A DNA stretch of 64,000 bases from Arthrobacter humicola (lineage in GTDB: Bacteria > Actinomycetota > Actinomycetes > Actinomycetales > Micrococcaceae): contig NZ_JAFKON010000004.1 of NCBI RefSeq assembly GCF_022803015.1, positions 296,587 through 360,586 of the forward strand, in the 5' to 3' direction. A program made the translations under genes and the position numbers. The notes below the pieces were generated by a model that was given only the letters and a program-made list of their open reading frames with translations, was not told the origin of the DNA and did no database searches. Position 1 is the stretch's first letter, and each line of letters opens with the position of its first letter. This document shows, piece after piece, positions 16,514-25,234 of this stretch.

Positions 16514-17617
16514 ATGCGAATGATTGGTAAAGCAGGAAAGGCAGCAGCAATCGCTGCTATTGCGGCACTGGCGCTGACAGCCTGCGGCCGTTCCGACACC
16601 GGAACCACCAGCGGTTCCTCCACCGGAGGCGAAGCATTCCCGAAGGGCTCCGCGATCGGCGTCGCACTCCCCCAGAAGACCTCCGAAAACTGGGTCCTGG
16701 CCGAGCAGCTGTTCAACGACGGCCTGACGGCGGCCGGCTACAAGCCGGACGTGCAGTTCGCCAACGGCGGCGTCTCGGAGCAGCAGAACCAGATCAGCGC
16801 CATGATCACCAAGGGCGACAAGGTCATCATCGTCGGCGCCATCGACGGTGCACAGCTGGGCACCCAGCTCCAGCAGGCCAAGGACGCCGGCGCAACGATC
16901 ATCGCGTACGACCGTCTGCTGCTGAACACCCCGAACGTGGACTACTACGTGGCCTACGACAACTTCAAGGTCGGTGAACTCCAGGGCAAGGCGCTGCTGG
17001 ACGGCATGAAGGGCAAGAAGCCGGAAGGCCCGTACAACATCGAGCTCTTCGCTGGTTCCCCTGATGACGCCAACGCGAAGGTCTTCTTCGACGGCGCCAT
17101 GAGCGTCCTGAAGCCGAAGATCGTCGACGGCACCCTCAAGGTCCTCTCCGGCCAGACGAGCTTCGAGCAGGCTGTGACCCAGGGCTGGAAGGCAGAAAAC
17201 GCCCAGAAGCGCATGGACACCCTCCTCGCCGGAACCTACGGCACCGCAGCCCTCGATGGCGTGCTGTCCCCGAACGACACCATTGCCCGCGCGATCCTGA
17301 CCTCCGTCAAGGCCGCCGGCAAGCCGCTTCCAATTGTCACGGGCCAGGACTCCGAGGTTGAGTCGGTCAAGTCCATCATGGCGGGCGAGCAGTACTCCAC
17401 CATCAACAAGGACACCCGCGCGCTCGTTGAGCACTCGATCGTCATGGTCAACGACATTCAGGCAGGCAAGACGCCCGAGATCAACGACGACAAGTCCTAC
17501 AACAACACGGTCAAGGTTGTTCCCGCCTACCTGCTGGAACCGGTCATCGTCACCAAGGACAACGTCCACACGGCGTACGAGAACGATCCGGTCCTCGGCC
17601 CGATCACCAAGCAGTAG
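16514..17617 (+). CDS. chvE: Sugar-binding lipoprotein of the monosaccharide ABC transporter
   Basis: Periplasmic-binding-protein-like receptor tethered to the membrane as a lipoprotein. From ATG 16514 the protein begins with a basic segment, a hydrophobic core (AAIAAIAALAL) and the lipobox LTAC near residue 26. The mature part is a type I fold (Peripla_BP_4) with IGVALPQKTSENW near 48, IIVGAIDGAQLG and IVTGQDSEVESVKSIMAG. A GTG at 16502 is an alternative start, but ATG 16514 gives a normal signal peptide. It closes the operon and is followed by a strong hairpin terminator. It should bind aldopentoses or aldohexoses, as ChvE does. Confidence 0.92.
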   Translation: MRMIGKAGKAAAIAAIAALALTACGRSDTGTTSGSSTGGEAFPKGSAIGVALPQKTSENWVLAEQLFNDGLTAAGYKPDVQFANGGVSEQQNQISAMITKGDKVIIVGAIDGAQLGTQLQQAKDAGATIIAYDRLLLNTPNVDYYVAYDNFKVGELQGKALLDGMKGKKPEGPYNIELFAGSPDDANAKVFFDGAMSVLKPKIVDGTLKVLSGQTSFEQAVTQGWKAENAQKRMDTLLAGTYGTAALDGVLSPNDTIARAILTSVKAAGKPLPIVTGQDSEVESVKSIMAGEQYSTINKDTRALVEHSIVMVNDIQAGKTPEINDDKSYNNTVKVVPAYLLEPVIVTKDNVHTAYENDPVLGPITKQ

Positions 17618-17659
17618 TTCCTTATCTGGGCGACCGCTTCACCGGCCGCGCCAGAGTAC

Positions 17660-17697
17660 AGAGCCCCGGCTCTCCCGCAAGGGAGGGCCGGGGCTCT
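17660..17697 (+). terminator. Terminator of the mmsA-mmsB-chvE operon
   Basis: An 11-bp perfect stem (AGAGCCCCGGC and complement), extended by TCTCCC/GGGAGG pairing with a GCAA loop. It lies 43 bp after the chvE stop, and a short T-rich stretch follows. Confidence 0.85.
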
Positions 17698-17895
17698 TGC
17701 GTTGGCCGTGGTGCGCGGCCGTGGTGTCCCGGCTGGGACCTTGGCAGTGACCTCGCCTGCGGCAATCGGCTTCACAGCAGATCCATAGCTCCCCGGGGAG
17801 GTTCGCACAGCGGCCCGTACCACTGTGGGACCAGCGCCGGGCATCGGGTCCGGCAAGAGATCCCCCATAGACACCCAAGAAAAATTAGGAGCACC

Positions 17896-19344
17896 GTGAG
17901 CGTTCTTGCCCGGAGTGTAGGCAACGCCTTTCGAAACAAGGTCAGGACCGCCGCTGTGGTGGCGGTGCTGGCCGTAGCCATTGGACTTGCCCTGGCCATG
18001 CTCGTGGCCAACCAGGCCGTCACCGGCAAGGTTGCCGAGCTGAACGCCTCGGTGGGCACGGTCCTGACCGTGAACCCCGCCGGCGGCCAGGGCTTCGAGG
18101 GCGGCGGCGAGCCGCTGACGTCCGCCCAGGCAGCCACGGCGGCGGCCGTCCCCAACGTCAGCAGCGTGGTCGGCACCAAGGCGCTGCGCCTGCGCAACGC
18201 CGCTGACATGGCCGCCGAGGCCGCGTCAGGACGGACAGGCCAAGGCGGCCCCGGCGGCCAGTCGGCCACCTCCGTCACCACGAGCCTCACGGCCGCCGTC
18301 GACGCCGGCACCCTCGGCAACCGTAACCAAGCCAGTACCGGCGCCTCCGGAAGCAGCACCGCGGGCACTACCGGCAGCACCGCGCAGGCCGCGCCGGCGT
18401 TCTCGCTGCCCATCACTGCAACGGGCATCGGCGCCGAGATGGACTCCACCGGCAAGGCCCTGCAGCTGACGCAGGGCACCGGCCTGGGCAACTACACCGC
18501 CGCGTCCACCGGCGCCCTGCTGGGCACCACCCTGGCCACCAAGAACGGCCTCAGCGTGGGCTCGACGTTCACCATCGGTGATAAAACCTTCACCGTCCAG
18601 GGGCTGTTCGACGCCGGGACCGCGTTCGGCAACAATGCGCTCTACGTGACGCTGCCGACCGCCCAGACCCTCGCCGCGCTCCCGGACGAACTCTCCACCA
18701 TGATCGTCACGGTCAACAGCATGGAAAACGTCGACGCCGCCAAGACCGCCCTGCAGACGGCGCTGGGCTCCGACAAGGCCGACGTCACCCAGGGCCAGCG
18801 GAACCTTGAGACCGCCGTCAGCTCGCTGGACAGCGTCAAGAACATTTCCTTCATCGCCTTCGTCGCGGCCCTTGGCACCGCCGGCCTGATCATCCTCCTG
18901 ATCATGGTCATGCTGGTCCGCGAACGACGCCGCGAGATCGGTGTCCTGAAGGCCATCGGCGCCCCGAACCGCACCATCGGCCTGCAGTTTGTGCTGGAGG
19001 CCCTCGTGCTGGTGGCCATGGGCAGCGTGGTGGGCGCCGCCGTCGCCTCCCTTGCCAGCGGCGGCATCGCCAGCGCCCTCATCAGTTCAAGCAGCAGCAC
19101 GAGCGCGGCGGCCACCGGCCAGCGCGGCGGCGCTGGCGGCTTTCCCGGGGGCGGGTTCCCGGGCGGGGCGGGCGGACCGCTGGGCGGGGCAAGCCAGCTG
19201 CTGACCTCCGTGACGGCGAGCGCCTCCCCCGGCGTGATCGCCGCGGGCATCGCCGCAGTTTTCGGCGTCGCCATCATCGGCGCGCTCGTCCCGGCCCTGC
19301 TCACCGCCCGGATCCGTCCCATCGAAGTCCTCCGAGGAGAATAG
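17896..19344 (+). CDS. MacB/FtsX-type ABC transporter permease
   Basis: A 482-aa membrane protein. One helix lies near residues 20-42 (VVAVLAVAIGLALAMLVA), a large extracytoplasmic domain spans ~50-310, and FtsX-type helices follow near 320, 370 and 450, with the conserved RERRREIGVLKAIGAPNRTI loop between. Two low-complexity inserts rich in Gly, Ala, Ser and Thr (residues ~110-160 and ~400-435) are unusual and probably extracellular linkers. The GTG start follows AGGAG. The ATPase gene begins 2 bp after the stop. Such systems export peptides, drugs or lipoproteins, or act as mechanotransducers; the substrate is unknown. Confidence 0.88.
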   Translation: MSVLARSVGNAFRNKVRTAAVVAVLAVAIGLALAMLVANQAVTGKVAELNASVGTVLTVNPAGGQGFEGGGEPLTSAQAATAAAVPNVSSVVGTKALRLRNAADMAAEAASGRTGQGGPGGQSATSVTTSLTAAVDAGTLGNRNQASTGASGSSTAGTTGSTAQAAPAFSLPITATGIGAEMDSTGKALQLTQGTGLGNYTAASTGALLGTTLATKNGLSVGSTFTIGDKTFTVQGLFDAGTAFGNNALYVTLPTAQTLAALPDELSTMIVTVNSMENVDAAKTALQTALGSDKADVTQGQRNLETAVSSLDSVKNISFIAFVAALGTAGLIILLIMVMLVRERRREIGVLKAIGAPNRTIGLQFVLEALVLVAMGSVVGAAVASLASGGIASALISSSSSTSAAATGQRGGAGGFPGGGFPGGAGGPLGGASQLLTSVTASASPGVIAAGIAAVFGVAIIGALVPALLTARIRPIEVLRGE

Positions 19345-19346
19345 CC

Positions 19347-20054
19347 ATGATCGAAGTCAAGAACCTGGTCCGCACGTTCAAGTCCGGCGACCGGACCATC
19401 AAGCCGGTCAACGATGTCAGCTTCGAGCTCGAGCAGGGCACGCTGGCCTCGATCGTGGGCAAGAGCGGCAGCGGCAAGAGCACCCTGCTCTCCTTGCTCG
19501 GAGCGCTGGACAAGCCCACCAGCGGCGACGTGGTGGTCAACGGCGTGAGCCTGGCCAGCATGCCCGACGGGAAACTGACCAACTACCGGCGCCGGGACAT
19601 CGGCTTCGTGTTCCAGCAGTTCAACCTGATCCCGAACCTCTCGGCCGTGGACAACGTGATGCTGCCGATGGAATTCGCCGGCGTGCGAAAGGCCGCGCGG
19701 GCCGAGCGGGCCCGGCAGCTGCTCGAACAGGTCCAGCTCGATCCGGACAAGCACGGGCGGCGCATCAACCGGCTCTCCGGCGGCGAGCAGCAGCGGGTGG
19801 CGATCGCCCGGGCGCTGGCGAACGAACCCAAACTGATCCTGGCCGATGAACCCACCGGCAACCTGGACGAACAGACAGGCGAGCACATCATCGAGCTGCT
19901 CAGCACGCTCAGCCGGGACCACAACACCACCATCCTGGTGGTCACCCACGACCGTGCCCTGGCCAACAAGACGGACCGGCGCTTCCGGCTCCAGCAGGGC
20001 CGGCTCACGGAGGAAACGGCCCGGACCCGTGCGACGGCGGCCCTGACCGGCTGA
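19347..20054 (+). CDS. MacB/LolD-type ABC transporter ATP-binding protein
   Basis: A 235-aa ATPase with Walker A GKSGSGKST (~38), Q-loop FQQFNLIPNLSAVDNV (~87), signature LSGGEQQRV (~142) and Walker B LILADEPTGNLDE (~162). The D-loop TGNLD and the H-loop (VVTHDRALA) are intact, so it should be active. It follows the FtsX-type permease with 2 bp between them and forms its engine. There is no two-component system next to it, unlike the antimicrobial-peptide exporters of Bacillus. Confidence 0.93.
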   Translation: MIEVKNLVRTFKSGDRTIKPVNDVSFELEQGTLASIVGKSGSGKSTLLSLLGALDKPTSGDVVVNGVSLASMPDGKLTNYRRRDIGFVFQQFNLIPNLSAVDNVMLPMEFAGVRKAARAERARQLLEQVQLDPDKHGRRINRLSGGEQQRVAIARALANEPKLILADEPTGNLDEQTGEHIIELLSTLSRDHNTTILVVTHDRALANKTDRRFRLQQGRLTEETARTRATAALTG

Positions 20055-20118
20055 GGACCGGCCGGCTGAGTACCGGCTGCTGAACTCCAGCCGCGGCCGA
20101 CCCCCTGTGGTCCGCCCG

Positions 20119-20173
20119 GCTGCGGGGGCTTCGGCGTCGGAGCTGCGGGGGCTTAGGAGTCGGAGCTGCGGGC
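20119..20173 (+). repeat. Tandem 23-bp GC-rich repeat
   Basis: Two 23-bp units beginning GCTGCGGGGGCTT, differing at two positions, plus a partial third, lie in the 260-bp gap between the ABC ATPase and the Gfo/Idh gene. I see no gene in this gap. Confidence 0.7.
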
Positions 20174-20314
20174 AGGCCTTGGGGGCCCGCCCGCGGCTCC
20201 GGCGTCGAGCCGCCGGGGCTGAACTTCGTGAGACTGGATCTCCGCGTCGAACCTCCGCCATGCCAGGGCCGTCAACACTGCGGCCCGCCCGCCCCTGGGT
20301 GAGAAGATGGCACC

Positions 20315-21385
20315 ATGTCTGCCCTCATCGCAAAGCCGTGGCTGTTCAGCCAGCCGGACCAGGATCCCCGCACAGCCACCGGCGCCAGGCTGCGCTGGGG
20401 CGTCATCGCCACCGGCGGGATCGCCGCTTCGGTCACACGCGACCTTGGGCTGCTGGCGGATGCGGAACTGTACGCCGTCAGCTCCCGCACACAGGCGGCC
20501 GCGGACGCGTTCGCGGCCGACTACGGCTTTGTCCACGCCTACGGTGACCAGAACGGCGCGAGTGGCTACGCCCGCCTGCTCGCCAATGACGCCGTCGACG
20601 TCGTCTACGTCGCCACCCCGCACGCCCACCATCACAAGATAGCCCTCGCCGCCCTCAACGCCGGCAAGCACGTGCTGTGCGAGAAGGCCCTCACGATCAA
20701 TGCCCGGGAAGCAGCCGAGTTGATCGCGGCGGCCCGGACCAACGGAGTCTTCCTGATGGAGGCGGTGTGGAGCCGGTTCCTGCCCAGCATGCAGCGGGCG
20801 TTCGAGATCGCTGCCTCGGGCGAGATCGGCGAGGTGAAATGGGTCGGCGCCGACCTCGGCTTTCCGGCGCCGTACTCGCCCGGTTCCCGGCTTTGGGCAC
20901 CCAAGGACGGTGGCGGCGCCCTGCTGGACATGACGGTCTATCCCCTGCTCTGGGCGCTCGGCACCCTGGGGTTCCCGCAAACGGTCAGCGCCACGGGCTG
21001 GCTGAACGACGACGGCGTCGACGCCCAGAATGCGTTGACGCTCGGTTACCACCACGGCGCCCAGGCCCAACTGACCTCGTCATTGATGGCCTACGGCCCC
21101 CGCACGGCCACCGTCGCCGGCACCAAGGGCTACCTCCAGAGCCCGGGCTCCATCAACAACCCGAAGGAACTGCTGGTCCGGATCGGCTTCGAGGGGCCAC
21201 GGACGGAGCAGTTCACGGTGGTGGGACGTGGCTACACTTACGAGCTCCGCGAGGTCACGCGGTGCATCCAGCAGGGCCTCACCGAGAGCCCGGTCATGCC
21301 GCTGGAGGACTCCCTGAACACCATGCGGCTTTTCGACGGCGTACGCGCGCAGCTCGGCGTGAGCTACCCCAACGACGCCCACTAA
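20315..21385 (+). CDS. Gfo/Idh/MocA-family NAD(P)-dependent oxidoreductase
   Basis: A 356-aa dehydrogenase with an N-terminal Rossmann domain (WGVIATGGIAASVTRDL, residues ~29-47) and the family block HVLCEKALTINAREA near 118-130, where the lysine of the EKP-type motif is present. The C-terminal alpha/beta domain follows (GALLDMTVYPLLWALGTLG near 205-225). Family members oxidise or reduce sugars, inositols or trans-dihydrodiols. The long N-terminal lead before the Rossmann fold (28 residues) is seen in some actinobacterial members. It is monocistronic by position, so the substrate is undetermined. Confidence 0.9.
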   Translation: MSALIAKPWLFSQPDQDPRTATGARLRWGVIATGGIAASVTRDLGLLADAELYAVSSRTQAAADAFAADYGFVHAYGDQNGASGYARLLANDAVDVVYVATPHAHHHKIALAALNAGKHVLCEKALTINAREAAELIAAARTNGVFLMEAVWSRFLPSMQRAFEIAASGEIGEVKWVGADLGFPAPYSPGSRLWAPKDGGGALLDMTVYPLLWALGTLGFPQTVSATGWLNDDGVDAQNALTLGYHHGAQAQLTSSLMAYGPRTATVAGTKGYLQSPGSINNPKELLVRIGFEGPRTEQFTVVGRGYTYELREVTRCIQQGLTESPVMPLEDSLNTMRLFDGVRAQLGVSYPNDAH

Positions 21386-21537
21386 CCGCCTCCCACTTTC
21401 CACGCCCCAGACAACGGACCCGGCGCATTCCAAGTGTCTCGGTATGCCTACAGTTTCGGCCCCGCTCTGGACTCTCCTGTTGAGGCCGACTTACCCTGTA
21501 GGCAATTGTCCAGTCTTCCGGGAGCGGGGGTGCGCGC

Positions 21538-22818
21538 ATGGATCCTGCAGCAGCGTCCTCCCGCGCGGGCCGCACCCTGCGCCCCCTGCGCCCCTTGCGC
21601 CGCGTGCTTTTGGCCGCCGTCGCCGGCGCCGCGTGGCTGACACTGACCTGCACGGCCGCGCAGGCGGACGACGCCTGCGCGTTCTACGGGACAGCCGACG
21701 GCGCCGGCGAGAGCGCGGCCGCCGCCTCGTGTACGGACGCCGACGACCTCCCTGTTCCCTCCCTCGACGGCGTGGTTTCCGTGGACCTCCCCGCGGTCCC
21801 GGCGGGCACCTGGGCGGCGGGCACTGTTCCGGGGCCGGTTGTAGCTTCCGCCGACGTCGTTCCTGCCGACCCGAACGGGCCCACGGACACCGCCCCTGAC
21901 CCGGCGGTTCCCGACGCGCCACCGCCCGCCGCCCCTGGGCAGGCGGCACCGGACCCGGCGCTCCCCTCCCCGGCGCTCCCTGACCCTTCGCTCCCTGCGC
22001 CGGCAGTCACCCCGCCGGCAACCGGGCCCGTGCTGGACCCTGCAATTCCGGTTCCCGGTGTTGTTCCGCCGGTGGTGGACCCTGCGGTACCGGTTCCCGG
22101 CGTCGATCCGCCGGTCGGCGACCCTGCGGTACCGGCTCCGGCTCCGGCTCCAGCAGCTCCGCTCCCCGGCGACCCCGCGGCCCCGGTTCCAGAGCCAGCA
22201 GCTCCGCTCCCCGGCGACCCGGCGGCCGGGCCACCAGACAGCGTCGTTCCAGGCGGCACCGTTCCAGGCGGCACCGTTCCAGACGGCGACGTCGCGGCGG
22301 GATCGCCGGCGGGGACGCCGGCCGCCGTCGATGGCGAATCGGCACCGGCGGCCGCCGCCAAAGCAACCGCCGCCAACGCAGCACCAGCTCAACTGCCGGC
22401 GCCTGCTCCCACCGGCACCGTGGCGGCCCGTCCCTTCCCGGCATCTCCTTCCCCCGGTGCCACGGTTGCCTACCCCGCCTTGCTGATCCCTGAACCCCGG
22501 GGCGCGGCAGCTGTCCAGTCCGGCGCTGCCCCGCCGGCCAAGGCCCCCGCCGGGACCGGTGAACCGCCGGCTCCCTCCGGCAACCCGGATCCGGGCCCAT
22601 GGCATGGCGGAACGGGACTGCCTGCGCCTGACGCACTCCCACCGGCTCCGGGCTCGGGGTCCGGCAGCGGGCACTCCGGCGGCGGGCCTGCCGGAACGGC
22701 CGCGTGGATGCCCAGCCTGGTCTTCTACCTGCCCACCATCGGGGCCGACGCCATCGGCGGACCGCTCCAGCACGAGTACGCAGCCGTTAGCGCTGATCCC
22801 GGTTCTTCCCCTGACTAG
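21538..22818 (+). CDS. Pro/Ala-rich secreted protein of unknown function
   Basis: A 426-aa protein that I do not recognise. A twin-basic N-terminus, a hydrophobic stretch (VLLAAVAGAAWLTLTC) and an AQA-like cleavage site near residue 42 make a signal peptide. The first ~20 mature residues contain two cysteines (DDACAFYG and AASCTD) that could pair. Most of the rest (~75-330) is low-complexity Pro/Ala/Val/Gly with imperfect repeats (VPGVVPPVVDPA, PLPGDPAA), resembling a wall-spanning stalk. The C-terminus (~400-426) is less biased, with no LPXTG motif or membrane anchor. Codon bias fits a real gene; the long opposite-strand frame is a GC artefact. Confidence 0.7.
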   Translation: MDPAAASSRAGRTLRPLRPLRRVLLAAVAGAAWLTLTCTAAQADDACAFYGTADGAGESAAAASCTDADDLPVPSLDGVVSVDLPAVPAGTWAAGTVPGPVVASADVVPADPNGPTDTAPDPAVPDAPPPAAPGQAAPDPALPSPALPDPSLPAPAVTPPATGPVLDPAIPVPGVVPPVVDPAVPVPGVDPPVGDPAVPAPAPAPAAPLPGDPAAPVPEPAAPLPGDPAAGPPDSVVPGGTVPGGTVPDGDVAAGSPAGTPAAVDGESAPAAAAKATAANAAPAQLPAPAPTGTVAARPFPASPSPGATVAYPALLIPEPRGAAAVQSGAAPPAKAPAGTGEPPAPSGNPDPGPWHGGTGLPAPDALPPAPGSGSGSGHSGGGPAGTAAWMPSLVFYLPTIGADAIGGPLQHEYAAVSADPGSSPD

Positions 22819-22899
22819 TCGGGCCGTCTCTGCCTCCACAGAGCACGGCCCGTCGGGCTGCCTTCGCCGCCCGCCAACAGTCACCCAGGAGAATCCCCC

Positions 22900-23028
22900 A
22901 TGGACACGACCGTCCACCGCCGGGCTTCCGGCACCCCAATTCCCGCCAGCCTGACCCCCGCAGCGCCTGCCCACCCGGAGCGCTCCGGTCCGCAGCCGAG
23001 ACCCGGCTGCAAGCCCCGCCCGCCCTAG
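22900..23028 (+). CDS. Possible 42-aa proline/arginine-rich small protein
   Basis: An ATG frame of 42 codons (MDTTVHRRAS...) is preceded by AGGAGA 7 nt upstream, a very good ribosome site, 81 bp after the secreted-protein gene. The product is basic, with several Pro and one Cys, and matches nothing I know. It could be a real small protein, or a frameshifted remnant of a longer one. The ribosome site is the only positive evidence. Confidence 0.3.
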   Translation: MDTTVHRRASGTPIPASLTPAAPAHPERSGPQPRPGCKPRPP

Positions 23029-23060
23029 CGCATGCCACCGCTCCCATCAAGGTCCTGTAC

Positions 23061-23113
23061 CGCCGGAGCGAGGTCGTTGGGTCCGCTGGGGGACCCAACG
23101 GCATGCTCCGGCG
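23061..23113. other. Nested double-stem inverted repeat
   Basis: An outer 9-bp stem (CGCCGGAGC, 23061-23069, with 23105-23113) encloses a perfect 10-bp inner stem (CGTTGGGTCC, 23075-23084, with 23091-23100) around a 6-nt loop. It stands between the small frame and the kinase gene. It may be a terminator for the secreted-protein unit or a structured leader element; no T tract follows. Confidence 0.6.
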
Positions 23114-23256
23114 GAGGGGCGTCCGCGGGGCGTCCGGTGAGGGAATACGCTTCGGCGCCGGGACCGGAGGTCCCCTCTGAACAGAAGCGGATACTAATTA
23201 CCCTTATCATTCTTTAGGTGCGCCGTCGGTGCGCACACGGAAGATACGGGGACATC

Positions 23257-24483
23257 GTGAACAGTTCGCCCAACAGCATCACGGCGGAGCCCTTGGGCGG
23301 CCGCTACCAGCTGGGGGAGGTGATTGGCCGGGGCGGCATGGCGTCGGTCTACACGGCCAAGGACCTGAACCTTGGCCGGGACGTTGCCCTGAAACTCTTT
23401 GCACCGCAATCGGCCGATCCCGACGAGCTTCGCCGCCAGGAAGCGGAGATCGAGTTGCTGGCCACCCTGAATCATCCAAGCCTGGTGACGCTGTTCGACG
23501 CCGGGACGGACACCCGGATTCCCGAGGAGCCGCGGCCCTTCCTGACCATGGAGCTCGTGGACGGCCAGGATCTGCGGACCCGGATCCGCCACAGTCCCCT
23601 GCCGCTGGCCGAGTTGGCCGTCGTCGGCGCCGGGATCGCCGATGCCCTCGCCTACGTCCACGGCCTCGGCATCGTCCACCGGGACATCAAGCCCGCCAAC
23701 ATCCTCCTGGTGCCGGTCCGGCCGGGAGAGCCGCTTCGGCCCAAGCTCACAGACTTCGGCATCGCCCGGATCATCGACGGGACCCGGCTGACGGCCACGG
23801 GAACCATGGTGGGAACCGCCGCCTACCTCAGTCCCGAACAGGCCCGCGGTGCCGACCTCGGTCCCGCGAGCGATATCTACTCGCTGGGCCTGGTCCTGCT
23901 CGAATGCCTCAAGGGCGACGTGGAGTACCCGGGCAGCGCCGTCGAATCCGCCGTGGCCCGCCTGCACCGCGCCCCCGTCATTCCGGACGCCGTGCCCGAG
24001 GAGTGGGCCCGGCTCATCCAGGCCATGACCGTCCTGGACCCGTTGGACCGCCCCGCGGCCGCCGATCTCGAGGCAGCCTTCCGTGTGGCCCTCGTTTCCC
24101 CCGGATCGCTGCCGGGACCGGTCACAGCGGAACCCACCCGGGTCCTCCCGGCCCCGCCGGCAAGGCGGCCCCGCCCACCCAGGCCCGGAGTCGCACCGGC
24201 TGCGGCGTCGAGAACACGCCCCCTGAACTCGCTGGACCCGGATGCCCTGCCGCTGCGGCCCCGCCGCCGCCGCTCCTTGTCGCGCGGGGCCGCATGGTTC
24301 CTCCGGGCCCGGCCCCGCACCCGCGTGGCCGTGCTGCTCGCCGCGCTGGCAGTCCTTGCCGTCGTGGCGACGATCGCGGTCGCCCTGTCCGCCCCCGCGG
24401 CGCCCGACGTCGTCCCCTACCCCACCGTCACCGGACCGCTCGGCGATCACCTGAAGGAACTGCAGAAGGGCGTGGAACCATGA
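23257..24483 (+). CDS. Membrane Ser/Thr protein kinase (Pkn family)
   Basis: A 408-aa eukaryotic-type kinase, catalytic domain about residues 15-275. All key elements are present: glycine loop GRGGMASVY, the ATP-binding Lys in VALKLF, HRDIKPANILL in the catalytic loop, DFGIA for Mg binding and GTAAYLSPEQ at the activation-loop end. A Pro/Arg-rich linker leads to one membrane helix near 372-394 and a short outer tail without PASTA domains. I chose GTG 23257, preceded by GGGGAC, over a GTG at 23218. A TATCAT box at 23204-23209 may be its -10. Its stop overlaps the next start (ATGA), so it is coupled to a lipoprotein that may be a partner or substrate. Confidence 0.9.
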   Translation: MNSSPNSITAEPLGGRYQLGEVIGRGGMASVYTAKDLNLGRDVALKLFAPQSADPDELRRQEAEIELLATLNHPSLVTLFDAGTDTRIPEEPRPFLTMELVDGQDLRTRIRHSPLPLAELAVVGAGIADALAYVHGLGIVHRDIKPANILLVPVRPGEPLRPKLTDFGIARIIDGTRLTATGTMVGTAAYLSPEQARGADLGPASDIYSLGLVLLECLKGDVEYPGSAVESAVARLHRAPVIPDAVPEEWARLIQAMTVLDPLDRPAAADLEAAFRVALVSPGSLPGPVTAEPTRVLPAPPARRPRPPRPGVAPAAASRTRPLNSLDPDALPLRPRRRRSLSRGAAWFLRARPRTRVAVLLAALAVLAVVATIAVALSAPAAPDVVPYPTVTGPLGDHLKELQKGVEP

Positions 24484-25016
24484 GCGATTCGCGAACCGCC
24501 GGGCAAGACCGCGGCGGGGTGAGGTATCGGGTGTCCGCAAGCCTCCTCGCCGGACTGCTGGCCGCCGGGACTTTGGCCGGCTGCGGCTCCCCCGCCCCCG
24601 AACTGGGCAGCGCCGCGGCCCGTCAACTTCAATCCGAAGTCTTGGCTGTCAGCGAGGCTGCAGCCGCCAACGACCCGGAGGGTTCCCTGAAGCACCTTGA
24701 CGAGCTGCTGACCCGGCTGGATGCCGTCGCCGCGAGCGGCGAGGTGTCCTTCAGACGCCACCAGAGCATCAAGTCATCGATTGACGCCGTCCGGGCGGAC
24801 CTTACCGCGCAGCAGGCGGCCGAGGCGGCCCGGAAGGCTGCAGAAAAAGCAGCGGCTGACAAGGCGGCAGCCGACAAAGCAGCGGCTGAACAGGCTGCCG
24901 CGGCCCAGGCAGCAGCCCAGGTCGCTGCCGCGCGGACGGCCCCGGCCGCCGTCGCCCCGGCCCCGGCCCCGGCCGGAAAGGGGAAGTCGAAGGACAAAGG
25001 GAAGGGTAAGGGCTAA
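24480..25016 (+). CDS. Ala/Lys-rich lipoprotein coupled to the kinase gene
   Basis: A 178-aa protein with a lipoprotein signal: a hydrophobic core near residues 20-35 and lipobox LAGC. A helical region (~45-110) has regular hydrophobic spacing (LQSEVLAVSEAAAANDPEGSLKHLDELLTRL). It is followed by an Ala/Lys heptad-like repeat (AAADK units) that should be coiled coil, and a Lys/Gly-rich tail (GKGKSKDKGKGKG). Function is unrecognised. The 4-bp overlap with the kinase gene indicates a shared function, perhaps an extracytoplasmic partner that contacts the wall or polyanions through its basic tail. Confidence 0.7.
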   Translation: MSDSRTAGQDRGGVRYRVSASLLAGLLAAGTLAGCGSPAPELGSAAARQLQSEVLAVSEAAAANDPEGSLKHLDELLTRLDAVAASGEVSFRRHQSIKSSIDAVRADLTAQQAAEAARKAAEKAAADKAAADKAAAEQAAAAQAAAQVAAARTAPAAVAPAPAPAGKGKSKDKGKGKG

Positions 25017-25234
25017 GGCGCGCCGGTTACCCTGCTGCCGGACGGGCTTCCACGACACCTGAGGCCGCGACCGGCATCGACCTGGCCGCAGACCGAACGC
25101 GGCGCCTCCGCCGCCACTATCGTCAGCCTGCTTACCATTTCAGCGGAAGCCCGCTAGCGTGGAGGAACGGCTTTATGCCGGTCAACGACAAGAATCGCGG
25201 ACCGCGGTCCGCCAATCGAAGGAGTGACGCCTGC

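Noticed and set aside
21448..22974. A 508-codon minus-strand frame opposite the Pro/Ala-rich gene
   Set aside because: It is Arg/Gly-rich without a fold, typical of the antisense of GC-rich proline/alanine codons. The plus strand has a proper signal peptide.
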